Shown here in pieces: positions 34,680-47,379 of a DNA stretch of 64,000 nucleotides (the stretch's first letter is position 1; each line of letters starts with the position of its first letter). The DNA comes from Siphonodentalium dalli (lineage: Eukaryota > Mollusca > Scaphopoda > Gadilida > Siphonodentaliidae). The translations under genes and the position numbers were made by a program. The stretch lies in NCBI GenBank assembly GCA_032622095.1, contig CP136062.1, positions 130,281,282-130,345,281 of the forward strand, given 5' to 3'. The notes below the pieces were generated by a model. That model did no database searches. It worked only from the letters and a program-made list of their open reading frames with translations, and was not told the origin of the DNA.

Positions 34680-35330
34680 CTTTTTGTCCGCCGACCCAAC
34701 GGGTTCGGAGGACTATTGTAATCAGCACGTGCGTGCGTGCGTCCGAGGTTTCCGGATGATAACTTTAGTTAGAGTGAACCAAATTAAATTCAATTTGGTA
34801 TGTGGGTTTACTAGCAGAAAAGACAGGCCAGGTTCGAATTCTGGTTCCGTCCGTCAATTTTCACCAGAGTTATGCCCATTTTTTGCAAAACCCGTGGATT
34901 ACTTATATCAAAATACAGCTGAAGTTCGAATTTCGATTTAATCCGATACTTTTTGCGAGAGTTATGGCCCTTTTTTGTCCGCCGACCAGACATATAAAAC
35001 CCCAAAAGTTGGTGTCCGGATGATAACTTTAGCAGAGTTAATCAGATTTAAACCAAATTTGGAATGTGTCTTTCTCCCAGCAAAACACAGGTCAAGTTCG
35101 AATTCGGGTTCCGCCCGCCAATTTTCACCAGAGTTATGTCCTTTTTTTACTTAGAATTTTTGCCAATATAGGTTTCCGGATGATAACTTTAGTAAATGTG
35201 TACTGAATGAAATTAAATTTGGTATGTAGGTTTACTAGCACTAAAGACAGGTTTTTGTGCGCAAATAACGGTCGTATCAAGCCGACGCTTAGAGGCGGAC
35301 ATGAGGTCTACCGACCTTTTATTCAACTTC
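34680..35330 (+). repeat. Repeat cluster with GTCCGCCGACC head
   Basis: The head 'gtccgccgacccaacgggtt cggaggac' is an inverted pair followed by cgtgcgtgcgtgcgtccgag. Three body copies follow, each with '(t/g)ccggatgataactttag' and 'ggtttactagcag..aagacaggt' or 'ttctcccagcaaaacacagg', and 'tcaccagagttatg'. The cluster closes near aggcggacatgaggtctacc. Same layout as the other families but a different head sequence. Confidence 0.7.
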
Positions 35331-36150
35331 AAATTTGACCACATTTTGGCATTGAAATCAGAGGTATGTCAGATATTCTTAAAATGTAAGCTCACATTAC
35401 TATTTTATTTTGCAGTAGTACAATACAAAAATGGCTAAATGGTGTAATTTGCAACATACTAGCGATGCTCGTTTTTATACGCCCTTTTTTGAAAAAAGGT
35501 CGTATTATGTAATTATGTTCGTTAACATTTCAATCTGAGATGAAAAGTTTTATATTTGGGGTAATATGACCCAGAGAGCTTTATTAGATAGGCTCCGTTC
35601 ACCTCAGATATGCCTTCAAAGAGCACTATATTATATATATATTGGCTAGAGGCAACCAAACTCTTGGATCATCTGAGCTGAACATATGTACATATGGGTA
35701 ATTTGACACAGGTAATCTTATTAGATATGGTGACAAATTTAACACGGGGGAGGGGGAATTGACACGTAGAGTGTCATGAGTTAGATGCTGTTGACCTCAG
35801 ACGATTTTAATGGGCAAATATGAACAGTAGAGATTGTTTCTAATCAGCTTGCAATATATGTAGGAAAATGGATACAGATGGGTCACCTGGCCAGGGGATT
35901 GCTTAGTAGTCTTTGATCTCATATTACTAATATGATCAATAAATAGCATTTATTATCAGCTAAGATGATAAGTGAGGACAATTGGTGCAAAATGTTAAAA
36001 AGGGAATGTAATGGAATAGGTGCTGTTGACCTCAAATGACTTAAATAATTAGCAATAAAGAGCGTTCATTATCAACTTAAAAGATAGATGTAACATTATT
36101 CGAAGAGTCATGCAACAGGTGCTGTTTAACCCAGATGACTAATTATTTGT
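35331..36150. other. No gene recognised
   Basis: Contains a short inverted head atacgcccttttttgaaaaa aggtcgtat at about 35477-35506, the same style of hairpin as other repeat heads. The rest is AT-rich without structure. Confidence 0.45.
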
Positions 36151-36590
36151 AATGACATGAAGATGCAATATGCTTAAGCATAAATGATATATACTTAAGC
36201 GTATTGCATCTGCATTACACTTAGAGTAATTCATTTATGCTTAACTGTAATTCAAATCAATTCATATTGGTATAATCTGATATATGAATATTTTGTTTGT
36301 TACTGCCATTAGTATTAAATGTGGTTGTACCAATTTCAGCTTGAGTTGAGCTCTATGACTGAGAATAGAATTACGCTTAAGCGTAAATCATTTACGCTTA
36401 AGCATATCCATTTATTCTTAAGTGTAATTAAATATGCTCAAGCTTAATAAAGTCATAATTCTATTACACATAATCTTACTGCAATATCATCACCATAATG
36501 TATTATGCTTATTGAAGCGTAAGTGAATTATGCTTAAGCATAATGTATTATATGGTTTAGTGTAATTCACGTATGCTTAATTGCAATTGA
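36150..36590. repeat. Cluster of CTTAAG-centred palindromes
   Basis: Six exact CTTAAG sites (36173, 36194, 36376, 36397, 36417, 36533) and several near-misses, mostly within (t)acgcttaagcgta or atgcttaagcat. A hairpin with 17-bp arms (36162-36178 and 36194-36210, one mismatch) encloses the first two sites. An 18-bp perfect palindrome, attatgcttaagcataat, lies at 36527-36544. No open frame. The function is unknown. Confidence 0.75.
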
Positions 36591-36599
36591 CAAATATAT

Positions 36600-38950
36600 G
36601 TGGATTTGTCCTCTCGCCATTATTAAATGTATTGATAATATTAATAAATTAATAATAATATGGAATGGTTCATTGAATGATTGATGGCTTCATAATGATT
36701 TTCGATTGAGTGCAATTATTTTTCTGTTAAATTAAGGAATACATTTGAAAAGGGACTCCCATAGGCCTAGTATTTGAATAAGTGACAGAATACAGTGAAA
36801 AATGCCTCTAAATTATATCTTTCACTTGATACAATACCGATATCATAATCTAATTATAAAAGATTGCAAGTTCATTTCAACATGTGTCACAATAAAAATA
36901 GTTATACACTACCATCAATTATTTAAATTAATTTAACAAATAATTGGTTCAAGTTAAAGTTGATTTTCAAAACGCTTGGAAAGGACGTGACCTTTGTGGT
37001 ATATTCTATATAACACTGTGCTGCGATCGGGGGATGAGACAAGGATAATAAATATTCTCTTCTTCTTTTGTTTCTTCTTCTGTCTATCAGTTTGGTTCCC
37101 GGGATATTAATTGCATGGTTGATTCGTTTGTTGAAGTCGCGGGTGTAGTGGAATAGTGGGGGAAAGACCTATAACTAACATGATGCCTTTGTCATTAAAT
37201 GGTTAGTGGTGTGCGGTTCATTCACACAGTAAATCAAAGCTCCACCACATTCGTTCGTTGTTGGCTAAAATGGGACGGCTATAATTTAAGGCACGTACAC
37301 GTCTGTCCGCCCGAGTAGTTATCTCTAATCAATAGCATGGGTTTGTTCTCGGTGGACTGTGTTAGGTATCATAAATGTTGATAATATTGGGTTACGACTA
37401 CGTGGTAGCCACGGGTTTTTTTTATACTAGCTGTTCTATATATTGCCTGTGATGTACGTTAGAGAGAAAATTACGCTACTGTTTAACCTTAGGGCGTAAA
37501 GAGAAATAGCCTCAAATAGGACTATAGAAGATTATAAATTAGGCCTTCTCTCACATAGGCCTAGTTCACTTTAAGCCACATGGTAATTATTGGGCAATAT
37601 CGTAGGCCTAGTTTCTAGCAAACGACCTCGCTGCGATTGTGGAAAATATAAGTCTGGCAGATATATAGAGTGATTTCACAATGAATTGGGCGGCTGGTTT
37701 GATTGGGACAATTTCAGGGACCAGTTTGATGCGCGGAATTCGGCAACAGCTGGATAAATTTCTAAATCATTGAAGTCAAAGTACTTTTTAATAACATTTT
37801 GGTATCTAAATTGATGGCCTATAATTTCTCAGTAAATGAGAATTTCTATCTAGCTGTCGTCTGTCATCTTTTCTGTGCCCAATATGCAATATACCAAAGT
37901 TCAATAAAACGTGAAGATGAATATGGAAGTATATATTCTTTATTCTCTTATGCTATATGTATGTACGGGCCTATATATTGACAACGAGAAACCTAAAATT
38001 ATTTATTTTATAACACATGGACAGAAGCCCATAAAGAAACGTCATATATATTTTCCCATTCAGGTGACTTCCATACATCATCAAATTGTGCACCATTGTC
38101 GTCCTCATCGGTCACCATCCGTCCCTCGATAAATCATTGGAAGAACATTCTGAAGAAAAAAACGTGTTTAGATCGACTCAAATAGTTGTGCGATGTTTTT
38201 TTTTTGTGTTGACAAATCACCGTAAAAGTAATGTTTACATAACAATGATGTCAACATGACGAAAATATATTCCTTATATAGGGGGCTATCGGATAACTAT
38301 TGATATATAGTCAATTGAGATTGAAGTCGATCTTGTTTTCACATCCCGAAGAGTACACAGAGTGTGGAAAATGTGCTGAAGGGTATACAGGGTTTGTGAT
38401 CGGCACTAACACCCTTTCTAAAACTATTTCTGAAAGTCTGATGCCCAGCAGTTTAATTGTTTTCTATTCATTTTAATGTTGACTGGAACGCAAACAATCA
38501 TTCTCTAACATAAATCATGGCAGACACGAATACTAAACGTCATTTAAAACAAGATTTCAAAACCTGTGTACAGGTTGCAGCCTTCGGACTTCTTGGGGTG
38601 CCCCCAATTGAAGCAATTTTCCACAAAAAAATCCTTTGCTTTGGAAATATCTGCAGAAGTGAGGGGTCCATCGAGAAATAAATTGCTTGTAGGCAATTAG
38701 CAATGAATGATCTAAAATCTGGCAGTTGATTCTCTGGAGTGTCAAATATTATTACACATCTCGAGAAATAACAAACTTCAAAAATCGATATCTGAACACT
38801 GAGCTTTTATGAGTCGGTTCCGAGACTCGAATCAAATATTATTTACCCCGAAGCCAAATAGATAGTAATTTAGGAGCGTCTGCTTTGATTGAGTACCTTT
38901 AAATGTAAACAAACTGAGGTTACTACTAACTATGTATATGTATAGTGTGT
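36600..38950. other. No gene recognised
   Basis: Contains short open frames (37799-38132 plus, 38557-38745 minus, 38008-38118 minus) without convincing splice context, and a copy of the 'gtggaaaatgtgctgaaggg' dispersed repeat at about 38345-38450. Otherwise plain sequence. Confidence 0.4.
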
Positions 38951-38959
38951 CTCTCATTT

Positions 38960-39615
38960 AATGTTTACCAGCAGATTAGCCCGCAACAGGCGGGATTCGT
39001 CCCATGTCTTTGTCAGAAACATGACTCTATGAGCAAGGACACGGGCGCATGCGAGATTTGACCTTGAATTAACCAGTTTGAAGGTCAAGGTCAGGTCGGG
39101 GGTCACCATTTGACCCGTCCAATTGATACATTCCCCGGACAAAAGTACCCGTATCAAATTTCGTCGAAATCCGCCAGTTTTTCCGATTTGACATTGAATT
39201 GACATTTTGAAGGCCAAGGCCAGGTCATGGTAACGATTTGACACGTCCAAAACACTCCCCGGACAAAAGTATCCCTAGGTATAAAATTTCGTCGAAATCC
39301 GCCAGGTTTACCCAATTTGACATTGAATTGACCATTTTGAAGGTCAGGTCATGTTCACGATTTGACCCGGACTAAAGTACCCCATGTCGAAATCCGCCAG
39401 TTTTACCAGATTTGACCTTGAATTGACCATTTTGAAGGTCAAGGTCAGGTCGTGGTCACGATTCGACCCGTCCAAAATACTCCCCGGACAAAAGTAACCC
39501 TAGATATAAAATTTCGTCGAAATCAACCAGTTTTACCCGATTTGACCTTTAATTGACCATTTTGAAGGTCAGGTCGGGGTCACGATTTGACCCGTCCATG
39601 ACACTTCCCGGACAT
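38960..39615 (-). repeat. ~140-bp tandem repeat ('ttgaaggtcaaggtcaggtc')
   Basis: Four to five diverged copies, each with 'attttgaaggtcaaggtcag', 'cgatttgacccgtccaa', 'ccccggacaaaagtaccc', 'aaatttcgtcgaaatccgcc' and 'agttttaccagatttgacc'. The same units in reverse orientation occur at 58.56-59.03 kb. A GC hairpin, cccgcaacaggcggg, lies at about 38980 at one edge. The minus-strand open frame 38954-39250 is a repeat shadow. Confidence 0.75.
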
Positions 39616-40289
39616 ATCTCTCCATATAGGCAATAAAGATATAGGCCTATGCCCGTGAGATCGATGGCACACTTTCTGATATAATACACCATTAGGTATT
39701 ATTGATTTATAGGGTAACATCGATTAATATTTTTTTTTAATCCGTCTTTGGAGCTGGGAGTATGCTATGTAGAAAGAGTGTACACGGAACTTCGATGTAA
39801 AACGGGAGTTCTAATTTAGTTCAAAACGGATTAAATAATTTTCTGGTTGGCAATTAGACTCTGGTGTTGCATGGATGATCTTGCATTAGAATAATATAGG
39901 GCATTCCAATACGCACAGAGCGCGATTTACAACTAAACCATCCAAACTTTCCAGCGGCGGGGAAATTAATTTGCACCCTTCATTTATTTTCCAATAAAAC
40001 AATGAGCACTCTACTCTATAGATATACAAACATTTCAAATTAATTTCTTTTGTAATATATCATTTTTGGAGCACACTCCAATGTTCCAAAATGTTGAGTA
40101 TTGCATAGATAACAGCGTGAAAAATGAAATATTATTGAATTTCGCATTTACAAGCCCTTTATAAATTAAGTAATCTTCCAACAAAATATATATAAATCGC
40201 AAGTTATCTGTCTTTAAATTGTTAATTAATTCGGTCACAGCTTTAAATGTCGAGTTATAAATTTCCGTTGAAAGTATTTCTAGATTTGC

Positions 40290-40600
40290 TTAGTTATCCC
40301 CCTGTAAATCGAATAACATTAAAAAATAGAGTTATGCCCCTTGAGTTAATTCGATTAATCGCCCTTCAAAATATATTCGCAATAACATCTTCAAAAATCG
40401 AGTAATCCTGATTTGGAAAAACAAAATAGATTTGCTTAAAATATATATTTACCCCCCCCCCCCTTAAAATGTTTCGAATAACATTAAAAATCGAGTTGTA
40501 TCCCTTGAAGAGTTTTCAAAATTCGAGTAATCGCCCTTCAAAAATAGATCACATTAACGTTTTAAAAATCCCCCCTGATAAAAAAAATAAATTAAGAGTT
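40290..40600. repeat. Degenerate tandem repeat ('aatcgagtaatcgcccttc')
   Basis: Units with 'cgaataacattaaaaa', 'atcgagtt(a/g)t' and 'taatcgcccttcaaaa' repeat about three times, broken by a C-run near 40451. No coding content. Confidence 0.5.
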
Positions 40601-41295
40601 AGCTCCCGCCTATATATTTTTTACAATATGCATAGTACTACCGGTACTTCTATTTCGATATGTTTTTGTTACTACTAGCAAACGTGATATCCAAACATTA
40701 TCATACATTTCCTTTACGATATGCCGTCCGTGGACGTAACAAAATTGACGCGATATTCCGTATTTAGTAGCTTTATCACTGACGTATCGGCTGCCTAGGC
40801 AGAATACGTATATTCATGGCATAATACACTTCAAATGCACATTGAATACATGTCGTCCTGTGTTATACCTATACTATACCATTACACATATGGTGAATCA
40901 GTTAGTCGCGCAAAAGGTGTCTAGCACTATAAGCCTCAACAATTCAATAGTGCATATGCGACTTCTTGTAAATCACCGGAAGAAGTGAATTACTATTTAC
41001 CCCAACTGAGGAAATATTCATGCCCTCCTCACCCAACTAGAAGGAGTTTCCTATTCAAGTAAATCCTAGTAAATGGATGGCTCATATAAATAATATCTTG
41101 TCGATGCATTTGTTTCAATTAAGGATTATCGACATATATGCTGATTCCCAGTCAACAATGAAAGAAATTCCCTGGTAAACATTCAGTCGAAAGCTATAAA
41201 ACAGAACGTTTGTGTTACAAATTTATCATATTACATGTATAGAGCCTCGTTTAGAAATGTATAGAGCCTGAGTATTATAACAAAATCAGTGCATA

Positions 41296-41824
41296 TTAAA
41301 GATACGGGCGGCGTTGGCGGTGGGTATGCTGTTAAAATATTCAGCTCCGTCAAAAACCGCCATAAACAGAAAGAATAATAAAATATAGACATACCTTGTT
41401 CTTATACCAATCAGAAATATGGCATAAAAAGTATGTTATTGTCAAATGTTTTTTCCTTTGTTATGTAAACAAAAGCAAAAAACGTAACAGAACCTGGTTT
41501 TTATCTAGATCCGGATATGGTAAACATAAAGAGCATTATTTGTTACTGTTTTCCTGATATGGAAATAATAAAGAGCGTTTATATAATTTGTGTGTGATGA
41601 ACAAATAGAATTTCGCTGTGTTATGCAAACAGAAGCAAAACTTCTATAACACGAGAATGTTCTTGTTTACGTACACCATGGTACGTCTTGACGACAATAT
41701 ACTATTTACCCGCTGATTATATTTGGCATATGAACAAAACTATATATATTTTAATATTCCTTCCGTTGATGGAGATTTGAACAAATATGAATATTTCGGC
41801 AACGAACACCACCCGTGCCTTTAA
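41296..41824 (+). mobile_element. TTAA-flanked MITE, copy C (most diverged)
   Basis: TTAA at 41296-41299 and 41821-41824. The left end is TTAAAGATACGGGCGGCGTT and the right end ...ACCACCCGTGCCTTTAA. The body retains 'ggcggtgggtatgctgtt' and 'aataaagagcgtttat' but has many substitutions, so it is likely an older insertion than copies B, D and E. Confidence 0.75.
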
Positions 41825-41899
41825 AGCGCTATAGTGATGGAGCATTTGAAACTATTTACATTACTGAATGTAAGATATATGCATGGGAGTTATTTAGGT

Positions 41900-42970
41900 T
41901 ACACACAACTAATTATTTTCCATAGGCGACAGTGTTAACTAAAAGCCCCGCCGGCCATGTGTTAAGCCTATTTGAACTTAAAGTGGTCAATTTTCCCTTA
42001 GAACGTCATCCGCTGCACCAGTCCGTGACAACAAACGCGCCCTTTTCGGTATTGTTTTCAAACAATAATCTTGCATTTCCACAACTACCCCATTTACTGC
42101 ACAAAAATCAGAAGCATAAAAATACCCAGACCCCTTCCGTAACTTCCTGGACATCTAAACATACACGATCGCCATATTTACGTAGGCTAGGATTTTCTGT
42201 TCCCGATTAGGGATATTTCTCTCAATGATAATCAACCAATCAGTAGCCAGATTTTGTTTTATGCTGACTCGAGAAGCGTAACTCTATATACTTAGTTTCT
42301 TGTAACCTTTAGTCACAACCCAGAAACAACATTCGTATATTACCCATGCTTTCTCGGAACTATATTGCACAGAGCATAGAGTAACTGCTCTTAGAATGCA
42401 GTTGATGATTCTAATTCGTAATGCATATCAATACTGTCACCAATATATACATGACGACAATGGCCCGGTTGATGTGCCTCGAGTAAGATCATTATCTCGA
42501 TTTAGAGACAAATCAACTGCTCTAACTAACTTATGTTGTTATTGTATATGTCCTGTATATGACTACATATATGTATCTAAAACTATATATAGGCACATGA
42601 CCGAAATACATATACATAACAATAAGCTTTTCCACCGCGTTGTCTGTTTTGCCAGTGCCGTGGTGGATGAATAACTGACCGATGGGGTGAGGTGGTGGAT
42701 ATTAAAGGATATAGCAGTCTGGGCTAGACAGTGTTGGCGCGGGTTATAACCCCGACATGGGCGAAAATCTGGACTCACTAATTTTCAAGCTTGATCTGAG
42801 TTGAGGGACATCTCAAGAGGCATTCGCTACATTGTCATTTCGATAAGAAATGAAAAATTGTTCACACTCACTGAAGCAAGCACATTTGAAGCAGCGAACA
42901 ACCATACTGAGTCCGTGCCTCCATAAACCTGATATAGTATAGTTGTAAATCACTGCTGAATGAAGAATGA
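41900..42970 (+). repeat. Segmental duplication, member 1
   Basis: 'aactaattattttccatagg' then 'cgacagtgtta', later 'tttccacaactaccccattt', 'ttttatgctgactcgag', and finally 'cactcactgaagcaag' with 'ctgagtccgtgcctcc'. All recur in the same order at 45.39-46.02 kb. The open frame 41932-42210 is not conserved in the other member and is not called. Confidence 0.6.
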
Positions 42971-45389
42971 AATTGGGGAAAGAGAGATAACCCAGTTCAC
43001 AAAAATTCATTGTCATAGGTCGTGTCTTGTTTGACTGCTCTTATCCATTTAATGACGGGGGCTGCGCTGGTGCAGCACTATAGATCATGTGCCAGTGCAT
43101 TCTCTGATATATGCTAGTCTCCCATAGGGGGCCTCGCATATATAAGAGAATGCGAGGTTTGTGTCTCCAATAGAACACATATCATCTAATAACTATGATG
43201 CACTCACATATTCATTCACTCATATTCAATGTTGAGGAAATTCCACCGACACCTGTCATGTGTCATTTCTACACAATTGTGTTTAAGATCAAATTAACAA
43301 CATATTGTGCAGAATGTATACACATTTGTTCTAAGAGTGCACGCGGATGAATGGATGTTAGGTACCATATATCGGAACAGATCTCTGAGCAGAGTTTTCT
43401 CGGATACTCCGCTGGCTGGTGCAACATAAATCCCCACGGAAGCGGTTAATTCTTATGGTGTACCAATAACATCTATCACATGAGTTGCAACAGCTCGTGG
43501 TAATGCTTACATGCAAAATAAATTGGAAACAATGTTTTGCAATGGTCATATCTAACTATATATAATAGTTCATTAGTCATATATAAATATTGTAGTTATA
43601 CATGTCATTTGCCATACCTCATATACTCACCGACCCCGTTTATTCAAATGACATTTTTTTCCAGATACACGAATCGGATTACCCTTCCTTTGTCATGATC
43701 GCAAATTGTAGGCTTATAAAGCGAACCAGCGTCATCGTCGCTTATGGCACATCATGGGCTATGAACCTTGCTCATCCCTGGTTACGTGGTTCTGTTATCA
43801 TTATATGATGTTGATCTTGCCGATTTCGCTATGATGTATAATGGTGGGCAAAATGATGATGCAAAGAAAAAAACATTACCGTTATGACTGTCACTGTAGA
43901 GGTCTTTGACCCACAACATCAAAACTAAATAAACAGGAACACCAACAGCATATAGCAAATTAGCAGGAACACTTGATCAGGCGGGTTAATGACTAGGCAA
44001 AATGTGGTCCCATTTGTTGAAGAACGCAATATGTAGTTACTGACGTCAGGTGACAGCTATCCCGGAAATAGCCCACCCCATAATCGTATCCGTGGCAGCC
44101 AGTGCTTTTCTCCGACTATTGTATAAGTCTGCTATACTTCTATCGTTTTGCAAATGAAAATGTGGAATCCGAAAGGTTTTTGTTTTTTTTAGGATAATAT
44201 TTTATTTCACAATACAATACATTATACATTAATACAATATAATATAAGTTAATTTATATGTGTATTGTGTGGAGTGCCGTGGCCTATAATGGCCGTCTAC
44301 CCGGCACCCCTGAATGACAAAATACAATCAATAATGGCTACATAAAGAATTTAAGAATGAGTCATATGTCGTGAAATTTACAACTCAGAGACATCTGCTG
44401 GTGAGAAACATTAGGCTACGAAATGTTTGAAGGCCAACGCTCACTACGATTGGTATCGCCACCAAGAGTCACAATAAAAAGATGCTAGCTTGAGATTACA
44501 CGTGGATTATTTTGCAAAAAAATTATCACGTATATTTGGGAAATATAAATTAAATATTGAATCTTCAAATATACGCATCTACATATAGTTGATGTCATCT
44601 AAATATCTGACACATATACTTAAAACACGAATAAGCCCATATCGGCATTATTATTTGTTTACGCTCAAAATGAACATAAATCGACTTGCCATATGTACGC
44701 TCATTATAACGTGTTTTCACTGTGGCTCGCGCCATAAACGGAATAACGAGTATAAGTCCACAATGGGCTTATTCCACAATCAAATAAGTCCAATATGAAC
44801 ATATGTGAATATTTAGGTCCATTGTGAAACTATTTGCACGATGTTCATTTGAATGTGACATCGTGGTAGTAAACACGCCATTTGAAGATTCGGGAGATGC
44901 CATTATACCGTGCGGCCGGGGGTGATTTTCATAGTATATGAGTGAATTACATGGGTACCCTCGTACCTTTCATACCCCGAATCTCGTTCAAATAACAATT
45001 AACATCCATTCCTTATAGATACAACCAACTAGTAGATTAAAATAGTATTTATCACCTAGGTTCAGCGCTGCGCCATTCGTTTCGTTACATGAGTTTAAAC
45101 CAACCATGCAACCCCGTGCGCCCATGGTGAATGCATATATGAGTGTATAGATATTGTGTTGTATTATTATTATTATTAAAAAGTGAGGAAATTATTCTCT
45201 ACTCATCAGATTTGTTGTAATAGCTGACATTAGCTTGGCCTTGGTATCCATCAGGGATTTGTGATCTAGACGACGGAAAGATATGTTAATGAATATGTCC
45301 GTCACTAAACCAATAACTAGCTAACAGAACAGAACCACTGTTTAATTAAAGTCATTGTCTCTTCTCTCCCTTGGTATCCCTGTGTAGAG
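42971..45389. other. No gene recognised; one hairpin-family copy
   Basis: A degenerate copy of the ATTCTCTTATATATGCGAG hairpin lies at about 43087-43155. The frame 43602-43808 follows a good acceptor-like sequence (acatttttttccag) but has no partner exon. An (ATT)n run lies at about 45163-45177. Confidence 0.4.
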
Positions 45390-46020
45390 GTTACAATCAA
45401 CTAATTATTTCCCATAGGCGACAGTGTTAGGGTAAAGCCATGACCACGATTCATTACGGTACTGAACTGAAATATTTTTGGCGTTTAGAACACCACGTCG
45501 GACATAAGTTGTCAAAAAAGAAATGGTGCCTTACCATACTTAATCCTGGAAATAACTTGACATTTCCACAACTTCCCCCTTTTGTGCACAACATTTCAGT
45601 ATAGAAAAATATCCCCACCCACTACCCAATATCGCGACCAACGTAGACTCTTGACGATCAATCCCAAACAAATGGTCGAAGAATAGCCTATGAATTTAAT
45701 TTTCTTTCATATTAAACAACCGAAAATATTATACACCGGTATTTTTTTATGCTGACTCGAGTTTCCCTACACAAACGACAAGGGGCATAATTTAAATTAT
45801 TTAGTTGCTTATAATCTAGGGAAATCACGACTGTATCTATGAAGCTTTCCGGATTGATACGCTGAAATATTTCCCCATTTCATTCAGTCTCTTGACGTGA
45901 GTATTTTACAAATTGGTTACAATGTATGAATAATAATTTGTTAACGCTCACTGAAGCAAGTTTATTTGAAGCAATGGACACTCACACTGAGTCCGTGCTT
46001 CCAAAAAATGGTATACATGT
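45390..46020 (+). repeat. Segmental duplication, member 2
   Basis: Partner of 41.90-42.97 kb, with the shared blocks listed there in the same order and orientation. It is shorter (about 630 against 1070 bp), so one member has gained or lost sequence in the middle. Confidence 0.6.
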
Positions 46021-46206
46021 ATGTTGTGTCTGTTTTTTAGAAAGGGGAAATATGTCCTATGTACCCTGTGCTTAAAACAAAACAAGTATTGTGTACCTTT
46101 CTTCAACATTATGAGGTGGCTACATCATCACTTCTATATATATCCAACTTCAACTATTTTCTATCTCAAACTTCAACTATATAATTCATCTGTTGACATT
46201 CACCGC

Positions 46207-46208
<2 letters not shown>

Positions 46209-46257
<49 letters not shown>
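46209..46257. repeat. (AT)24 microsatellite
   Basis: Pure AT dinucleotide run. The plus-strand frame 46021-46431 (with a Tyr-Ile run) passes through it and is not a gene. Confidence 0.95.
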
Positions 46258-46261
<4 letters not shown>

Positions 46262-46694
46262 CAGTAACGACTAATGCGTGTTGGTTTCGGAATAGAAGCA
46301 TGCCAATGTTATCAGCGAATATGTTATTTTATCCAGGGTCAGCCTGCATTTCATCGGCATTAGTACTGGACTACCATGGATATTATATAATATACATATT
46401 AAATGTTGCTACTTTGACCAACCGCCATTAGGATGTTTGCACAGAAAGGTCATATGAAGAAATAGTTTATTATTCCACCGCATAAACAGTAGAATTAACA
46501 ATTCTTTCCCATAGGAACATTCAATTTCAAACTTAAATTTACCTACAAAGTCTGTATTTTAATATCATGTACTTGTTTTGTGGGGGGGGGGATGTTCAGT
46601 TGTTTCTAGGCTAATGTAGCTGGAAGTTGCAATAGGCTTAGGCCGTCATAGGACCCTATCAATAACAAAACTGTTTCGTCGAAACGATCACACA

Positions 46695-46755
46695 ATTAAT
46701 CAGTCGTTATATCGGGATCGCAACAGTTTATATCCCGATATAACGACTGATTAAT
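46695..46755. repeat. Perfect hairpin, 24-bp stem, 13-nt loop
   Basis: Arms 46695-46718 and 46732-46755 are exact reverse complements (stem includes cagtcgttatatcgggat). It sits at the left edge of the fold-back cluster. There is no T-run or coding context suggesting a terminator. Confidence 0.9.
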
Positions 46756-46789
46756 CTGTGAACATCCCAAACCATGGGAAGCTTAATCC

Positions 46790-46975
46790 GATCCGTGTAA
46801 GGGTGGATACACACATGCATGTAATGTCTGTATGTAAAATACATGTATTTTACATGGACACACCAATAATTGACAAAATTAATCACCTGCGCGCGAGAGG
46901 TCAATTTCACCAGTTAGTAGTTATAAGCCATTATCAAACAAACTGCCATCAAGAAATTTCAGGCCAGTCATAAAC
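46790..46975 (+). repeat. Fold-back module (GGGTGGATACACACATGCAT)
   Basis: Begins gggtggatacacacatgcat and continues 'aaatacatgtattttacatg', 'taatcacctgcgcgcgagag' and 'tagttataagccattatcaa'. The same blocks in the same order occur at 50.39-50.58 kb, and inverted at 49.10-49.20 kb. Confidence 0.7.
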
Positions 46976-47304
46976 ATGTCTTCTTTCATGGATGCCGAAA
47001 TGAGTAATTCTTGTCTGATATATGTTGGCTGTTTTTCACGAGTTATAATTCATTTCGAAAAGTGGATTAGAGCCGGTCGATTTTATACTTGATTTGTTTC
47101 TGTCATTTCTTGGAAACAGGGTCATCCAAAAACAAAAATAAAATATGCAGAATTCTTTTATAGGATGACACCGCCTTGTTGAGATTTCTCTGATAATTTG
47201 AGAGCGAGCACATGTGATAACATTAATTCAATTGGGATTGCAAATATTCATTATAGCGCCAAAAAATAATGCAGGTACAGCGTTTAAATTAAAAAAGAGT
47301 GACA

Positions 47305-47329
47305 CCCCCCCCCCCCCCCCCCCCCCCCC
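47305..47329. repeat. C25 homopolymer
   Basis: Run of 25 C residues, probably polymorphic and error-prone in assembly. Confidence 0.9.
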
Positions 47330-47379
47330 AGTTATATATATGTTTCTCAAGCCAAAGGTTGAACAAGCTCATAACTGTC

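Noticed and set aside
37091-37156. 22-codon plus-strand terminal exon after a long pyrimidine tract
   Set aside because: A good acceptor, but the frame is too short to exclude chance and no upstream exon was found.
38008-38118. 36-codon minus-strand frame MVTDEDDNGAQFDDVWKS...
   Set aside because: Plausible composition but no splice or promoter evidence and no partner exon.
43602-43808. Plus-strand frame after acatttttttccag
   Set aside because: No donor, no upstream exon and no recognisable family.
46021-46431. 136-codon plus-strand frame
   Set aside because: It passes through a pure (AT)24 run and has no family match or splice support.
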